A stretch of DNA of 64,000 bases from Halictus rubicundus (Eukaryota > Arthropoda > Insecta > Hymenoptera > Halictidae). The notes below the pieces were generated by a model. That model made no database searches. It was not told the DNA's origin and saw nothing but the letters and a program-made list of their open reading frames with translations. The stretch is taken from assembly GCF_050948215.1 (NCBI RefSeq), contig NW_027488955.1, positions 1 through 64,000 of the forward strand. Direction: 5' to 3'. Each line of letters begins with the position of its first letter. The first letter of the stretch is position 1. Shown here piece after piece: positions 42,042 through 55,806 of this stretch. A program made the position numbers and the translations under genes.

Positions 42042-45000
42042 ATAGGATAGAGCATAGGATAGGGGATTGGATAGGATAGGATAGAGGATAGGATAGGATA
42101 GACGATAGGATAGGATAGAGGATAGGATAGGATAGGATAGAGGATAGGATAGAGGATAGGATGGGGGATAGGATAGAGGATAGAGGATAGGATAGGATAG
42201 AGGATGGGATAGGATAGAGGATAGGATAGGATAGAGGATAAGATAGGATAGAGGATAGGATAGAGGATAGGATACAGAATAGGTTAGGATAGAGAATAGG
42301 AACGGATAGATGATATTATAGGATAGAGGATAGGATATGATAGAGTATACGATATTATAGAAGGTAGGATAGGACAGAGCAAAGGATAGGGGATTGGATA
42401 GGATAGGATAGAGGATAGGATAGGATAGAGGATAGGATAGAGGATAGGATAGGTGATAGGATAGAGGATAGAGGATAGGATAGGATAGAGGATAGGATAG
42501 GATAGAGGAAAGGATAAGATAGAGGATCGGATAGAGGATAGGATAGGATAGGATAGAGGATAGGATAGAGGATAGGATAGAGGATCGGATAGGATACAGG
42601 ATAGGATAGGATACAGGATAGGATAGGGATTTGATAGGATACAGGATAGGATAGAATAGAGGATAGGATAGGGGATTTGATAGAATAGAGGATAGGATAG
42701 GATAGAAGATAGGATAGGATAGAGGATAGGATAGGGGATTTGATAGAATAGAGGATAGGATAGGATAGAAGATAGGATAGGATAGAGGATAGGATAGGAT
42801 AGAGGATAGGATAGGATAGAGGATAGGATAGGATAGAGGATAGGATAGACGATAGGATAGGATAGAGGATTGGATAGGATAGAGGATAGGATAGGATAGA
42901 GGATAGGATAGAGGATAGGATAGAGGATAGGATTGGATAGAGGATAGGATAGGATAGAGGATAGGATAGGATAGTATAGAGGATAGGATAGGATAGAGGA
43001 TGGGATAAGATACAGGATAGGATAGGATAGAGGATAGGATAGGATAGAGGATAGGATAGGGGATTGGATAGGATAGGATAGAGGATAGGATAGGATAGAG
43101 GATAGGATAGGATAGAGGATAGGATAGGATAGAGGATAGGATAGGATAGAGGATAGGATAGGATAGAGGATAGGATAGGATAGAGGATAGGATAGGATAG
43201 AGGATAGGATAGGATAGAGGATAGGATAGAGGATAGGATAGGATAGAGGATAGGATAGGATAGTATAGAGGATAGGATAGGATAGAGGATGGGATAAGAT
43301 ACAGGATAGGATAGGATAGAGGATAGGATAGGATAGAGGATAGGATAGGGGATTGGATAGGATAGGATAGAGGATAGGATAGACGATAGGATAGGATAGA
43401 GGATAGGATAGGATAGAGGATAGGATAGGATAGAGGATAGGATAGAGGATAGGATAGAGGATAGGATTGGATAGAGGATAGGATAGGATAGAGGATAGGA
43501 TAGGATAGTATAGAGGATAGGATAGGATAGAGGATGGGATAAGATACAGGATAGGATAGGATAGAGGATAGGATAGGATAGAGGATAGGATAGGGGATTG
43601 GATAGGATAGGATAGAGGATAGGATAGGATAGAGGATAGGATAGGATAGAGGATAGGATAGGATAGAGGATAGGATAGGATAGAGGATAGGATAGGATAG
43701 AGGATAGGATAGGATAGAGGATAGGATAGGATAGAGGATAGGATAGGATAGAGGATACGTTAGGATAGAGGATATAATAGGATAGAGGATAGGATAGACG
43801 ATAGGAAAGGATAGAGGATAGGATAGGATAGAGGATAGGATAGGATAGAGGATAGGATAGGATAGGATAGAGGATAGGATAGGATAGAGGATAGGATAGG
43901 ATAGAGGATAGGATAGGATAGAATATAGGATAGGATAGAGGATAGGATAGGATAGAGGATAGGATAGGATAGAGGATAGGATAGGATAGAGGATAGGATA
44001 GGGGATTTGATAGGATAGAGGATAGGATAGGATAGAGGATAGCATAGAGCATAGGATAGAGGATAGGATTGGATAGAGGATAGGATAGGATAGAGGATAG
44101 GATAGGATAGGATAGAGGATAGGATAGGATAGAGGATAGGATAGGATAGGATAGATGATAGGATAGGATAGAGGATAGGATAGGATAGAGGATAGGATAG
44201 GATAGAGGATAGAGGATAGGATAGGATAGAGGATAGGATAGGATAGAGGATAGGATAGGATACAGGATAAAATAGGATAGAGGATAGGATAGGATAGAGG
44301 ATAGGATAGGATAGAGGATAGGATAGGATAGAGGATAGGATAGGATAGAGGATAGGATAGAATAGAGGATAGGATAGGATAGAGGATAGGATAGGATAGA
44401 GGATAGGATAGGATAGAGGATAGGATAGGATACAGGATAAAATAGGATAGAGGATAGGATAGGATAGAGGATAGGATAGGATAGAGGATAGGATAGGATA
44501 GAGGATAGGATAGAATAGAGGATAGGATAGAATAGAGGATAGGATAGGATAGAGGATAAAATAGGATAGAGGATAGGATAGAGGATAGGATACAGAATAG
44601 GTTAGGATAGAGAATAGGAACGGATAGATGATATTATAGGATAGAGGATAGGATATGATAGAGGATAGGATAGGATAGAGGATAGGATAGGATAGAGGAT
44701 AGGATAGGATAGAGGATAGGATAGACGATAGGATAGGATAGAGGATAGGATAGGATAGAGGATAGGATAGGATAGAGGATAGGATAGAGGATAGGATAGA
44801 GGATAGGATTGGATAGAGGATAGGATAGGATAGAGGATAGGATAGGATAGTATAGAGGATAGGATAGGATAGAGGATGGGATAAGATACAGGATAGGATA
44901 GGATAGAGGATAGGATAGGATAGAGGATAGGATAGGGGATTGGATAGGATAGGATAGAGGATAGGATAGGATAGAGGATAGGATAGAGGATAGGATAGAG

Positions 45001-48000
45001 GATAGGATTGGATAGAGGATAGGATAGGATAGAGGATAGGATAGGATAGTATAGAGGATAGGATAGGATAGAGGATGGGATAAGATACAGGATAGGATAG
45101 GATAGAGGATAGGATAGGATAGAGGATAGGATAGGGGATTGGATAGGATAGGATAGAGGATAGGATAGGATAGAGGATAGGATAGGATAGAGGATAGGAT
45201 AGGATAGAGGATAGGATAGGATAGAGGATAGGATAGGATAGAGGATAGGATAGGATAGAGGATAGGATAGGATAGAGGATAGGATAGGATAGAGGATACG
45301 TTAGGATAGAGGATATCATAGGATAGAGGATAGGATAGACGATAGGAAAGGATAGAGGATAGGATAGGATAGAGGATAGGATAGGATAGAGGATAGGATA
45401 GGATAGGATAGAGGATAGGATAGGATAGAGGATAGGATAGGATAGAGGATAGGATAGGATAGAGGATAGGATAGAGGATAGGATAGAGGATAGGATTGGA
45501 TAGAGGATAGGATAGGATAGAGGATAGGATAGGATAGAGGATAGGATAGGATAGAGGATAGGATAGGATAGGATAGAGGATAGGATAGGATAGAGGATAG
45601 GATAGGATAGAGGATAGGATAGGATACAGGATAAAATAGGATAGACGATAGGATAGGATAGAGGATAGGATAGGATAGAGGATAGGATAGGATAGAGGAT
45701 AGGATAGAATAGAGGATAGGATAGGATAGAGGATAGGATAGGATAGAGGATAGGATAGGATAGAGGATAGGATAGGATACAGGATAAAATAGGATAGAGG
45801 ATAGGATAGGATAGAGGATAGGATAGGATAGAGGATAGGATAGGATAGAGGATAGGATAGAATAGAGGATAGGATAGAATAGAGGATAGGATAGGATAGA
45901 GGATAGGATAGAGGATAGGATACAGAATAGGTTAGGATAGAGAATAGGAACGGATAGATGATATTATAGGATAGAGGATAGGATATGATAGAGTATACGA
46001 TATTATAGAGGGTAGGATAGGATAGAGCATAGGATAGGGGATTGGATAGGATAGGATAGAGGATAGGATAGGATAGAGGATAGGATAGGATAGGATAGAG
46101 GATAGGATAGAGGATAGGATGGGGGATAGGATAGAGGATAGAGGATAGGATAGGATAGAGGATGGGATAGGATAGAGGATAGGATAGGATAGAGGATAGG
46201 ATAGGATAGAGGATAGAGGATAGGATAGGATAGAGGATAGGATAGGATAGAATATAGGATAGGATAGAGGATAGGATAGGATAGAGGATAGGATAGGATA
46301 GAGGATAGGATAGGATAGGATAGAGGATAGGATAGGATAGAGGATAGGATAGGATAGAGGATAGGATAGGATAGAGGATAGGATAGGATACAGGATAAAA
46401 TAGGATAGAGGATAGGATAGGATAGAGGATAGGATAGGATAGAGGATAGGATAGGATAGAGGATAGGATAGGATAGAGGATAGGATAGAATAGAGGATAG
46501 GATAGGATAGAGGATAGGATAGGATAGAGGATAGGATAGGATAGAGGATAGGATAGGATACAGGATAAAATAGGATAGAGGATAGGATAGGATAGAGGAT
46601 AGGATAGGATAGAGGATAGGATAGGATAGAGGATAGGATAGAATAGAGGATAGGATAGAATAGAGGATAGGATAGGATAGAGGATAAAATAGGATAGAGG
46701 ATAGGATAGAGGATAGGATACAGAATAGGTTAGGATAGAGAATAGGAACGGATAGATGATATTATAGGATAGAGGATAGGATATGATAGAGGATAGGATA
46801 GGATAGAGGATAGGATAGGATAGAGGATAGGATAGACGATAGGATAGGATAGAGGATAGGATAGGATAGAGGATAGGATAGGATAGAGGATAGGATAGGA
46901 TAGAGGATAGGATAGGATAGAGGATAGAGGATAGGATAGGATAGAGGATAGGATAGGATAGAATATAGGATAGGATAGAGGATAGGATAGGATAGAGGAT
47001 AGGATAGGATAGAGGATAGGATAGGGGATTTGATAGGATAGAGGATAGGATAGGATAGAGGATAGCATAGAGCATAGGATAGAGGATAGGATTGGATAGA
47101 GGATAGGATAGGATAGAGGATAGGATAGGATAGGATAGAGGATAGGATAGGATAGAGGATAGGATAGGATAGGATAGATGATAGGATAGGATAGAGGATA
47201 GGATAGGATAGAGGATAGGATAGGATAGAGGATAGAGGATAGGATAGGATAGAGGATAGGATAGGATAGAATATAGGATAGGATAGAGGATAGGATAGGA
47301 TAGAGGATAGGATAGGATAGAGGATAGGATAGGATACAGGATAAAATAGGATAGAGGATAGGATAGGATAGAGGATAGGATAGGATAGAGGATAGGATAG
47401 GATAGAGGATAGGATAGGATAGAGGATAGGATAGAATAGAGGATAGGATAGGATAGAGGATAGGATAGGATAGAGGATAGGATAGGATAGAGGATAGGAT
47501 AGGATACAGGATAAAATAGGATAGAGGATAGGATAGGATAGAGGATAGGATAGGATAGAGGATAGGATAGGATAGAGGATAGGATAGAATAGAGGATAGG
47601 ATAGAATAGAGGATAGGATAGGATAGAGGATAAAATAGGATAGAGGATAGGATAGAGGATAGGATACAGAATAGGTTAGGATAGAGAATAGGAACGGATA
47701 GATGATATTATAGGATAGAGGATAGGATATGATAGAGGATAGGATAGGATAGAGGATAGGATAGGATAGAGGATAGGATAGGATAGAGGATAGAGGATAG
47801 GATAGGATAGAGGATAGGATAGGATAGAATATAGGATAGGATAGAGGATAGGATAGGATAGAGGATAGGATAGGATAGAGGATAGGATAGGGGATTTGAT
47901 AGGATAGAGGATAGGATAGGATAGAGGATAGCATAGAGCATAGGATAGAGGATAGGATTGGATAGAGGATAGGATAGGATAGAGGATAGGATAGGATAGG

Positions 48001-48531
48001 ATAGAGGATAGGATAGGATAGAGGATAGGATAGGATAGGATAGATGATAGGATAGGATAGAGGATAGGATAGGATAGAGGATAGGATAGGATAGAGGATA
48101 GAGGATAGGATAGGATAGAGGATAGGATAGGATAGAATATAGGATAGGATAGAGGATAGGATAGGATAGAGGATAGGATAGGATAGAGGATAGGATAGGA
48201 TACAGGATAAAATAGGATAGAGGATAGGATAGGATAGAGGATAGGATAGGATAGAGGATAGGATAGGATAGAGGATAGGATAGGATAGAGGATAGGATAG
48301 AATAGAGGATAGGATAGGATAGAGGATAGGATAGGATAGAGGATAGGATAGGATAGAGGATAGGATAGGATACAGGATAAAATAGGATAGAGGATAGGAT
48401 AGGATAGAGGATAGGATAGGATAGAGGATAGGATAGGATAGAGGATAGGATAGAATAGAGGATAGGATAGAATAGAGGATAGGATAGGATAGAGGATAAA
48501 ATAGGATAGAGGATAGGATAGAGGATAGGAT

Positions 48532-50506
48532 ACAGAATAGGTTAGGATAGAGAATAGGAACGGATAGATGATATTATAGGATAGAGGATAGGATATGATA
48601 GAGGATAGGATAGGATAGAGGATAGGATAGGATAGAGGATAGGATAGGATAGAGGATAGGATAGACGATAGGATAGGATAGAGGATAGGATAGGATAGAG
48701 GATAGGATAGGATAGAGGATAGGATAGAGGATAGGATAGAGGATAGGATTGGATAGAGGATAGGATAGGATAGAGGATAGGATAGGATAGTATAGAGGAT
48801 AGGATAGGATAGAGGATGGGATAAGATACAGGATAGGATAGGATAGAGGATAGGATAGGATAGAGGATAGGATAGGGGATTGGATAGGATAGGATAGAGG
48901 ATAGGATAGGATAGAGGATAGGATAGAGGATAGGATAGAGGATAGGATTGGATAGAGGATAGGATAGGATAGAGGATAGGATAGGATAGTATAGAGGATA
49001 GGATAGGATAGAGGATGGGATAAGATACAGGATAGGATAGGATAGAGGATAGGATAGGATAGAGGATAGGATAGGGGATTGGATAGGATAGGATAGAGGA
49101 TAGGATAGGATAGAGGATAGGATAGGATAGAGGATAGGATAGGATAGAGGATAGGATAGGATAGAGGATAGGATAGGATAGAGGATAGGATAGGATAGAG
49201 GATAGGATAGGATAGAGGATAGGATAGGATAGAGGATAGGATAGGATAGAGGATACGTTAGGATAGAGGATATCATAGGATAGAGGATAGGATAGACGAT
49301 AGGAAAGGATAGAGGATAGGATAGGATAGAGGATAGGATAGGATAGAGGATAGGATAGGATAGGATAGAGGATAGGATAGGATAGAGGATAGGATAGGAT
49401 AGAGGATAGGATAGGATAGAGGATAGGATAGAGGATAGGATAGAGGATAGGATTGGATAGAGGATAGGATAGGATAGAGGATAGGATAGGATAGAGGATA
49501 GGATAGGATAGAGGATAGGATAGGATAGGATAGAGGATAGGATAGGATAGAGGATAGGATAGGATAGAGGATAGGATAGGATACAGGATAAAATAGGATA
49601 GACGATAGGATAGGATAGAGGATAGGATAGGATAGAGGATAGGATAGGATAGAGGATAGGATAGAATAGAGGATAGGATAGGATAGAGGATAGGATAGGA
49701 TAGAGGATAGGATAGGATAGAGGATAGGATAGGATACAGGATAAAATAGGATAGAGGATAGGATAGGATAGAGGATAGGATAGGATAGAGGATAGGATAG
49801 GATAGAGGATAGGATAGAATAGAGGATAGGATAGAATAGAGGATAGGATAGGATAGAGGATAGGATAGAGGATAGGATACAGAATAGGTTAGGATAGAGA
49901 ATAGGAACGGATAGATGATATTATAGGATAGAGGATAGGATATGATAGAGTATACGATATTATAGAGGGTAGGATAGGATAGAGCATAGGATAGGGGATT
50001 GGATAGGATAGGATAGAGGATAGGATAGGATAGAGGATAGGATAGGATAGGATAGAGGATAGGATAGAGGATAGGATGGGGGATAGGATAGAGGATAGAG
50101 GATAGGATAGGATAGAGGATGGGATAGGATAGAGGATAGGATAGGATAGAGGATAGGATAGGATAGAGGATAGAGGATAGGATAGGATAGAGGATAGGAT
50201 AGGATAGAATATAGGATAGGATAGAGGATAGGATAGGATAGAGGATAGGATAGGATAGAGGATAGGATAGGATAGGATAGAGGATAGGATAGGATAGAGG
50301 ATAGGATAGGATAGAGGATAGGATAGGATAGAGGATAGGATAGGATACAGGATAAAATAGGATAGAGGATAGGATAGGATAGAGGATAGGATAGGATAGA
50401 GGATAGGATAGGATAGAGGATAGGATAGAATAGAGGATAGGATAGAATAGAGGATAGGATAGGATAGAGGATAAAATAGGATAGAGGATAGGATAGAGGA
50501 TAGGAT
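48532..50506. repeat. 1,975-bp duplicated block, copy 1
   Basis: Anchor to anchor, 48532 to 50507 is 1975 bp. The next block repeats it with the same offset for the anchor at 49879 (51854 is +1975) and for the CGTTAGG tag (49256 to 51231). The minus-strand open stretch 48542-49276 translates identically to 50517-51251 (244 residues). I found no base difference by eye in the parts compared. Confidence 0.9.
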
Positions 50507-52481
50507 ACAGAATAGGTTAGGATAGAGAATAGGAACGGATAGATGATATTATAGGATAGAGGATAGGATATGATAGAGGATAGGATAGGATAGAGGATAG
50601 GATAGGATAGAGGATAGGATAGGATAGAGGATAGGATAGACGATAGGATAGGATAGAGGATAGGATAGGATAGAGGATAGGATAGGATAGAGGATAGGAT
50701 AGAGGATAGGATAGAGGATAGGATTGGATAGAGGATAGGATAGGATAGAGGATAGGATAGGATAGTATAGAGGATAGGATAGGATAGAGGATGGGATAAG
50801 ATACAGGATAGGATAGGATAGAGGATAGGATAGGATAGAGGATAGGATAGGGGATTGGATAGGATAGGATAGAGGATAGGATAGGATAGAGGATAGGATA
50901 GAGGATAGGATAGAGGATAGGATTGGATAGAGGATAGGATAGGATAGAGGATAGGATAGGATAGTATAGAGGATAGGATAGGATAGAGGATGGGATAAGA
51001 TACAGGATAGGATAGGATAGAGGATAGGATAGGATAGAGGATAGGATAGGGGATTGGATAGGATAGGATAGAGGATAGGATAGGATAGAGGATAGGATAG
51101 GATAGAGGATAGGATAGGATAGAGGATAGGATAGGATAGAGGATAGGATAGGATAGAGGATAGGATAGGATAGAGGATAGGATAGGATAGAGGATAGGAT
51201 AGGATAGAGGATAGGATAGGATAGAGGATACGTTAGGATAGAGGATATCATAGGATAGAGGATAGGATAGACGATAGGAAAGGATAGAGGATAGGATAGG
51301 ATAGAGGATAGGATAGGATAGAGGATAGGATAGGATAGGATAGAGGATAGGATAGGATAGAGGATAGGATAGGATAGAGGATAGGATAGGATAGAGGATA
51401 GGATAGAGGATAGGATAGAGGATAGGATTGGATAGAGGATAGGATAGGATAGAGGATAGGATAGGATAGAGGATAGGATAGGATAGAGGATAGGATAGGA
51501 TAGGATAGAGGATAGGATAGGATAGAGGATAGGATAGGATAGAGGATAGGATAGGATACAGGATAAAATAGGATAGACGATAGGATAGGATAGAGGATAG
51601 GATAGGATAGAGGATAGGATAGGATAGAGGATAGGATAGAATAGAGGATAGGATAGGATAGAGGATAGGATAGGATAGAGGATAGGATAGGATAGAGGAT
51701 AGGATAGGATACAGGATAAAATAGGATAGAGGATAGGATAGGATAGAGGATAGGATAGGATAGAGGATAGGATAGGATAGAGGATAGGATAGAATAGAGG
51801 ATAGGATAGAATAGAGGATAGGATAGGATAGAGGATAGGATAGAGGATAGGATACAGAATAGGTTAGGATAGAGAATAGGAACGGATAGATGATATTATA
51901 GGATAGAGGATAGGATATGATAGAGTATACGATATTATAGAGGGTAGGATAGGATAGAGCATAGGATAGGGGATTGGATAGGATAGGATAGAGGATAGGA
52001 TAGGATAGAGGATAGGATAGGATAGGATAGAGGATAGGATAGAGGATAGGATGGGGGATAGGATAGAGGATAGAGGATAGGATAGGATAGAGGATGGGAT
52101 AGGATAGAGGATAGGATAGGATAGAGGATAGGATAGGATAGAGGATAGAGGATAGGATAGGATAGAGGATAGGATAGGATAGAATATAGGATAGGATAGA
52201 GGATAGGATAGGATAGAGGATAGGATAGGATAGAGGATAGGATAGGATAGGATAGAGGATAGGATAGGATAGAGGATAGGATAGGATAGAGGATAGGATA
52301 GGATAGAGGATAGGATAGGATACAGGATAAAATAGGATAGAGGATAGGATAGGATAGAGGATAGGATAGGATAGAGGATAGGATAGGATAGAGGATAGGA
52401 TAGGATAGAGGATAGGATAGAATAGAGGATAGGATAGGATAGAGGATAGGATAGGATAGAGGATAGGATAGGATAGAGGAT
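50507..52481. repeat. 1,975-bp duplicated block, copy 2
   Basis: Second copy of the block above, collinear at an offset of 1975 bp at least through the anchor at 51854 and on to about 52,430. It then leads to the D-type anchor at 52652, 798 bp after 51854, where copy 1 has 628 bp (49879 to 50507). The right limit is therefore approximate. Confidence 0.82.
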
Positions 52482-53344
52482 AGGATAGGATACAGGATAA
52501 AATAGGATAGAGGATAGGATAGGATAGAGGATAGGATAGGATAGAGGATAGGATAGGATAGAGGATAGGATAGAATAGAGGATAGGATAGAATAGAGGAT
52601 AGGATAGGATAGAGGATAAAATAGGATAGAGGATAGGATAGAGGATAGGATACAGAATAGGTTAGGATAGAGAATAGGAACGGATAGATGATATTATAGG
52701 ATAGAGGATAGGATATGATAGAGGATAGGATAGGATAGAGGATAGGATAGGATAGAGGATAGGATAGGATAGAGGATAGGATAGACGATAGGATAGGATA
52801 GAGGATAGGATAGGATAGAGGATAGGATAGGATAGAGGATAGGATAGAGGATAGGATAGAGGATAGGATTGGATAGAGGATAGGATAGGATAGAGGATAG
52901 GATAGGATAGTATAGAGGATAGGATAGGATAGAGGATGGGATAAGATACAGGATAGGATAGGATAGAGGATAGGATAGGATAGAGGATAGGATAGGGGAT
53001 TGGATAGGATAGGATAGAGGATAGGATAGGATAGAGGATAGGATAGAGGATAGGATAGAGGATAGGATTGGATAGAGGATAGGATAGGATAGAGGATAGG
53101 ATAGGATAGTATAGAGGATAGGATAGGATAGAGGATGGGATAAGATACAGGATAGGATAGGATAGAGGATAGGATAGGATAGAGGATAGGATAGGGGATT
53201 GGATAGGATAGGATAGAGGATAGGATAGGATAGAGGATAGGATAGGATAGAGGATAGGATAGGATAGAGGATAGGATAGGATAGAGGATAGGATAGGATA
53301 GAGGATAGGATAGGATAGAGGATAGGATAGGATAGAGGATAGGA

Positions 53345-55480
53345 TAGGATAGAGATAGGATAGGATAGAGGATAGGATAGGATAGAGGATAGGATAGGAT
53401 AGAGGATACGTTAGATAGAGGATATCATAGGATAGAGGATAGGATAGACGATAGGAAAGATAGAGGATAGGATAGGATAGAGGATAGGATAGGATAGAGG
53501 ATAGGATAGATAGGATAGAGGATAGGATAGGATAGAGGATAGGATAGGATAGAGGATAGGATAGGATAGAGGATAGGATAGAGGATAGGATAGAGGATAG
53601 GATTGGATAGAGGATAGGATAGGATAGAGGATAGGATAGGATAGAGGATAGGATAGGATAGAGGATAGGATAGGATAGAGGATAGGATAGGATAGGATAG
53701 AGGATAGGATAGGATAGAGGATAGGATAGGATAGAGGATAGGATAGGATACAGGATAAAATAGGATAGACGATAGGATAGGATAGAGGATAGGATAGGAT
53801 AGAGGATAGGATAGGATAGAGGATAGGATAGAATAGAGGATAGGATAGGATAGAGGATAGGATAGGATAGAGGATAGAGATAGGATAGAGGATAGGATAG
53901 GATACAGGATAAAATAGGATAGAGGATAGGATAGGATAGAGGATAGGATAGGATAGAGGATAGGATAGGATAGAGGATAGGATAGAATAGAGGATAGGAT
54001 AGAATAGAGGATAGGATAGGATAGAGGATAGGATAGGATAGGATAGAGGATAGGATAGAGGATAGGATAGAGGATAGGATAGAGGATAGGATAGAGGATA
54101 GGATAGATAATAGGATAGACGATAGGAAAGGATAGAGGATAGGATAGGATAGAGGATAGGATAGGATAGAGGATAGGATAGGATAGAGGGATAGGATAGG
54201 ATAGAGGATAGGATAGGATACAGGATAAAATAGGATAGAGGATAGGAAAGAGGATAGGATACAGAATAGGTTAGGATAGAGAATAGAACGGATAGATGAT
54301 ATTATAGGATAGAGGATAAGGATATGATAGAGTATACGATATTATAGAGGGTAGGATAGGACAGAGCATAGGATAGGGGATTGGATAGGATAGGATAGAG
54401 GATAGGATAGGATAGAGGATAGGATAGGATAGGATAGAGGATAGGATAGAGGATAGGATAGAGGATAGGATACAGAATAGGTTAGGATAGAGAATAGGAA
54501 CGGATAGATGAATTATAGGCTAGAGATAGCGTTATGATAGAGTATACGATATTATAGAGGGTAGGATAGGATAGAGCATAGGATAGGGGATTGGATAGGA
54601 TAGGATAGAGGATAGGATAGGATAGGATAGAGGATAGGATAGAGGATAGGATGGGGGATAGGATAGGAGGATAGAGGATAGGATAGGATAGAGGATGGGA
54701 TAGGATAGAGGATAGGATAGGATAGAGGATAGGATAGGATTAGAGGATAGGATAGAGGATAGGATACAGAATAGGTTAGGATAGAGATAGGAACGGATAG
54801 ATGATATTATAGGATAGAAGGATAGGATATGATAGAGTATACGATATTATAGAAGGTAGGATAGGACAGAGCAAAGGATAGGGGATTGGATAGGATAGGA
54901 TAGAGGATAGGATAGGATAGGATAGGATAGAGGATAGGATAGAGATAGGATAGGTGATAGGATAGAGGATAGAGGATAGGATGGATTTGATAGGATACGA
55001 GGATAGGACTGAGAATAGGATAGGGAAAGGTATTGATAGATAGAGGATAGGATAGGATAGAAGATAGGATAGGATAGAGGATAGGATAGGATAGAGGATA
55101 GGATAGGATAGAGGATAGGATAGGATAGAGGAAGATAGACGATAGATAGGATAGAGGATAGGATAGGATAGAGGATAGGATAGGTAGAGGATAGGATAGA
55201 GGATAGGATAGAAGGATAGGAATGGATAGAGGATAGGATAGGATAGAGGATAGGGATAGGATAGTATAGATGATAGGATAGGATAGAGGATAGGATAGGA
55301 TAGAGGAAAGTGATAGGAGAAGAGGATAGGATAGGATAGAGGATAGGATAGGATAGAGGATAGGATAGAATAGAGGATAGGATAGGATAGAGGATAGGAT
55401 AGGATAGAGGATAGGAATAGGATAGAGGGTAGGATAGGAACAGGATAAAATAGGATAGAGGATAGGATAGGATAGAGCGA
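53345..55480. repeat. Satellite patch with many out-of-unit indels
   Basis: This is the same repeat as the neighbours but with more than 20 single-base gains or losses that break the 5/7-bp words. Examples are GAGATAGG (~53,353), CGTTAGATAG (53,409), GGAAAGATAG (~53,454), GAATAGAACGG (~54,283), GATAAGGATATG (~54,316), GATGAATTATAGGC (~54,507), GATTAGAGG (~54,739), GGATGGATTTG (~54,980), TAGGTAGAGG (~55,182) and GAGCGAGG (~55,474). Flanking DNA shows almost none. The anchors at 54261, 54472 and 54766 all carry such damage. This looks like unpolished consensus rather than biological decay, but the sequence alone cannot prove it. Confidence 0.8.
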
Positions 55481-55806
55481 GGATAGGATAGAGGATAGGA
55501 TAGGATAGAGGATAGGATAGAATAGAGGATAGGATAGAATAGAGGATAGGATAGGATAGAGGATAGGATAGGATAGGATAGAGGATAGGATAGAGGATAG
55601 GATAGAGGATAGGATAGAGGATAGGATAGAGGATAGGATAGAGGATAGGATAGATAATAGGATAGACGATAGGAAAGGATAGAGGATAGGATAGGATAGA
55701 GGATAGGATAGGATAGAGGATAGGATAGGATAGAGGATAGGATAGGATAGAGGATAGGATAGGATACAGGATAAAATAGGATAGAGGATAGGATAGAGGA
55801 TAGGAT

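Larger units (their letters stand above)
35851..52727 (+). repeat. Truncated (D-type) anchor copies
   Basis: Eight copies, at 35851, 38772, 44592, 46720, 47666, 48532, 50507 and 52652, keep the anchor up to GGATATGATAGAGG but lack the final TATACGATATTATAG and GAGGGTAGG, going straight into GGATAGG repeats. They share the same truncation point, so they most likely descend from one deletion that later spread by duplication. All lie in the 35-53 kb part of the window. Confidence 0.87.
44592..53340. repeat. Homogenised core domain (B/D anchor alternation)
   Basis: Anchors lie at 44592 (D), 45922 (B), 46720 (D), 47666 (D), 48532 (D), 49879 (B), 50507 (D), 51854 (B) and 52652 (D). D is the truncated type. 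Spacings repeat exactly: 1347 bp (48532-49879 and 50507-51854) and 798 bp (45922-46720 and 51854-52652). The CGTTAGG tag at 45299, 49256, 51231 and 53409 is followed by GATATCATAGG, where older copies have GATATAATAGG. Exact spacing and shared derived bases suggest this is the most recently amplified part of the window. Confidence 0.88.

Noticed and set aside
44592..53340. Integrated plasmid, phage or transposon in the core domain
   Set aside because: No terminal repeats, transposase, integrase or non-satellite sequence. The block structure is fully explained by tandem duplication.
53345..55480. Biological hypermutation or an old degenerate island
   Set aside because: Changes are mostly single-base insertions or deletions, with few substitutions and sharp edges, and sit next to near-identical blocks. 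An assembly or polishing fault is simpler, though only reads can settle it.
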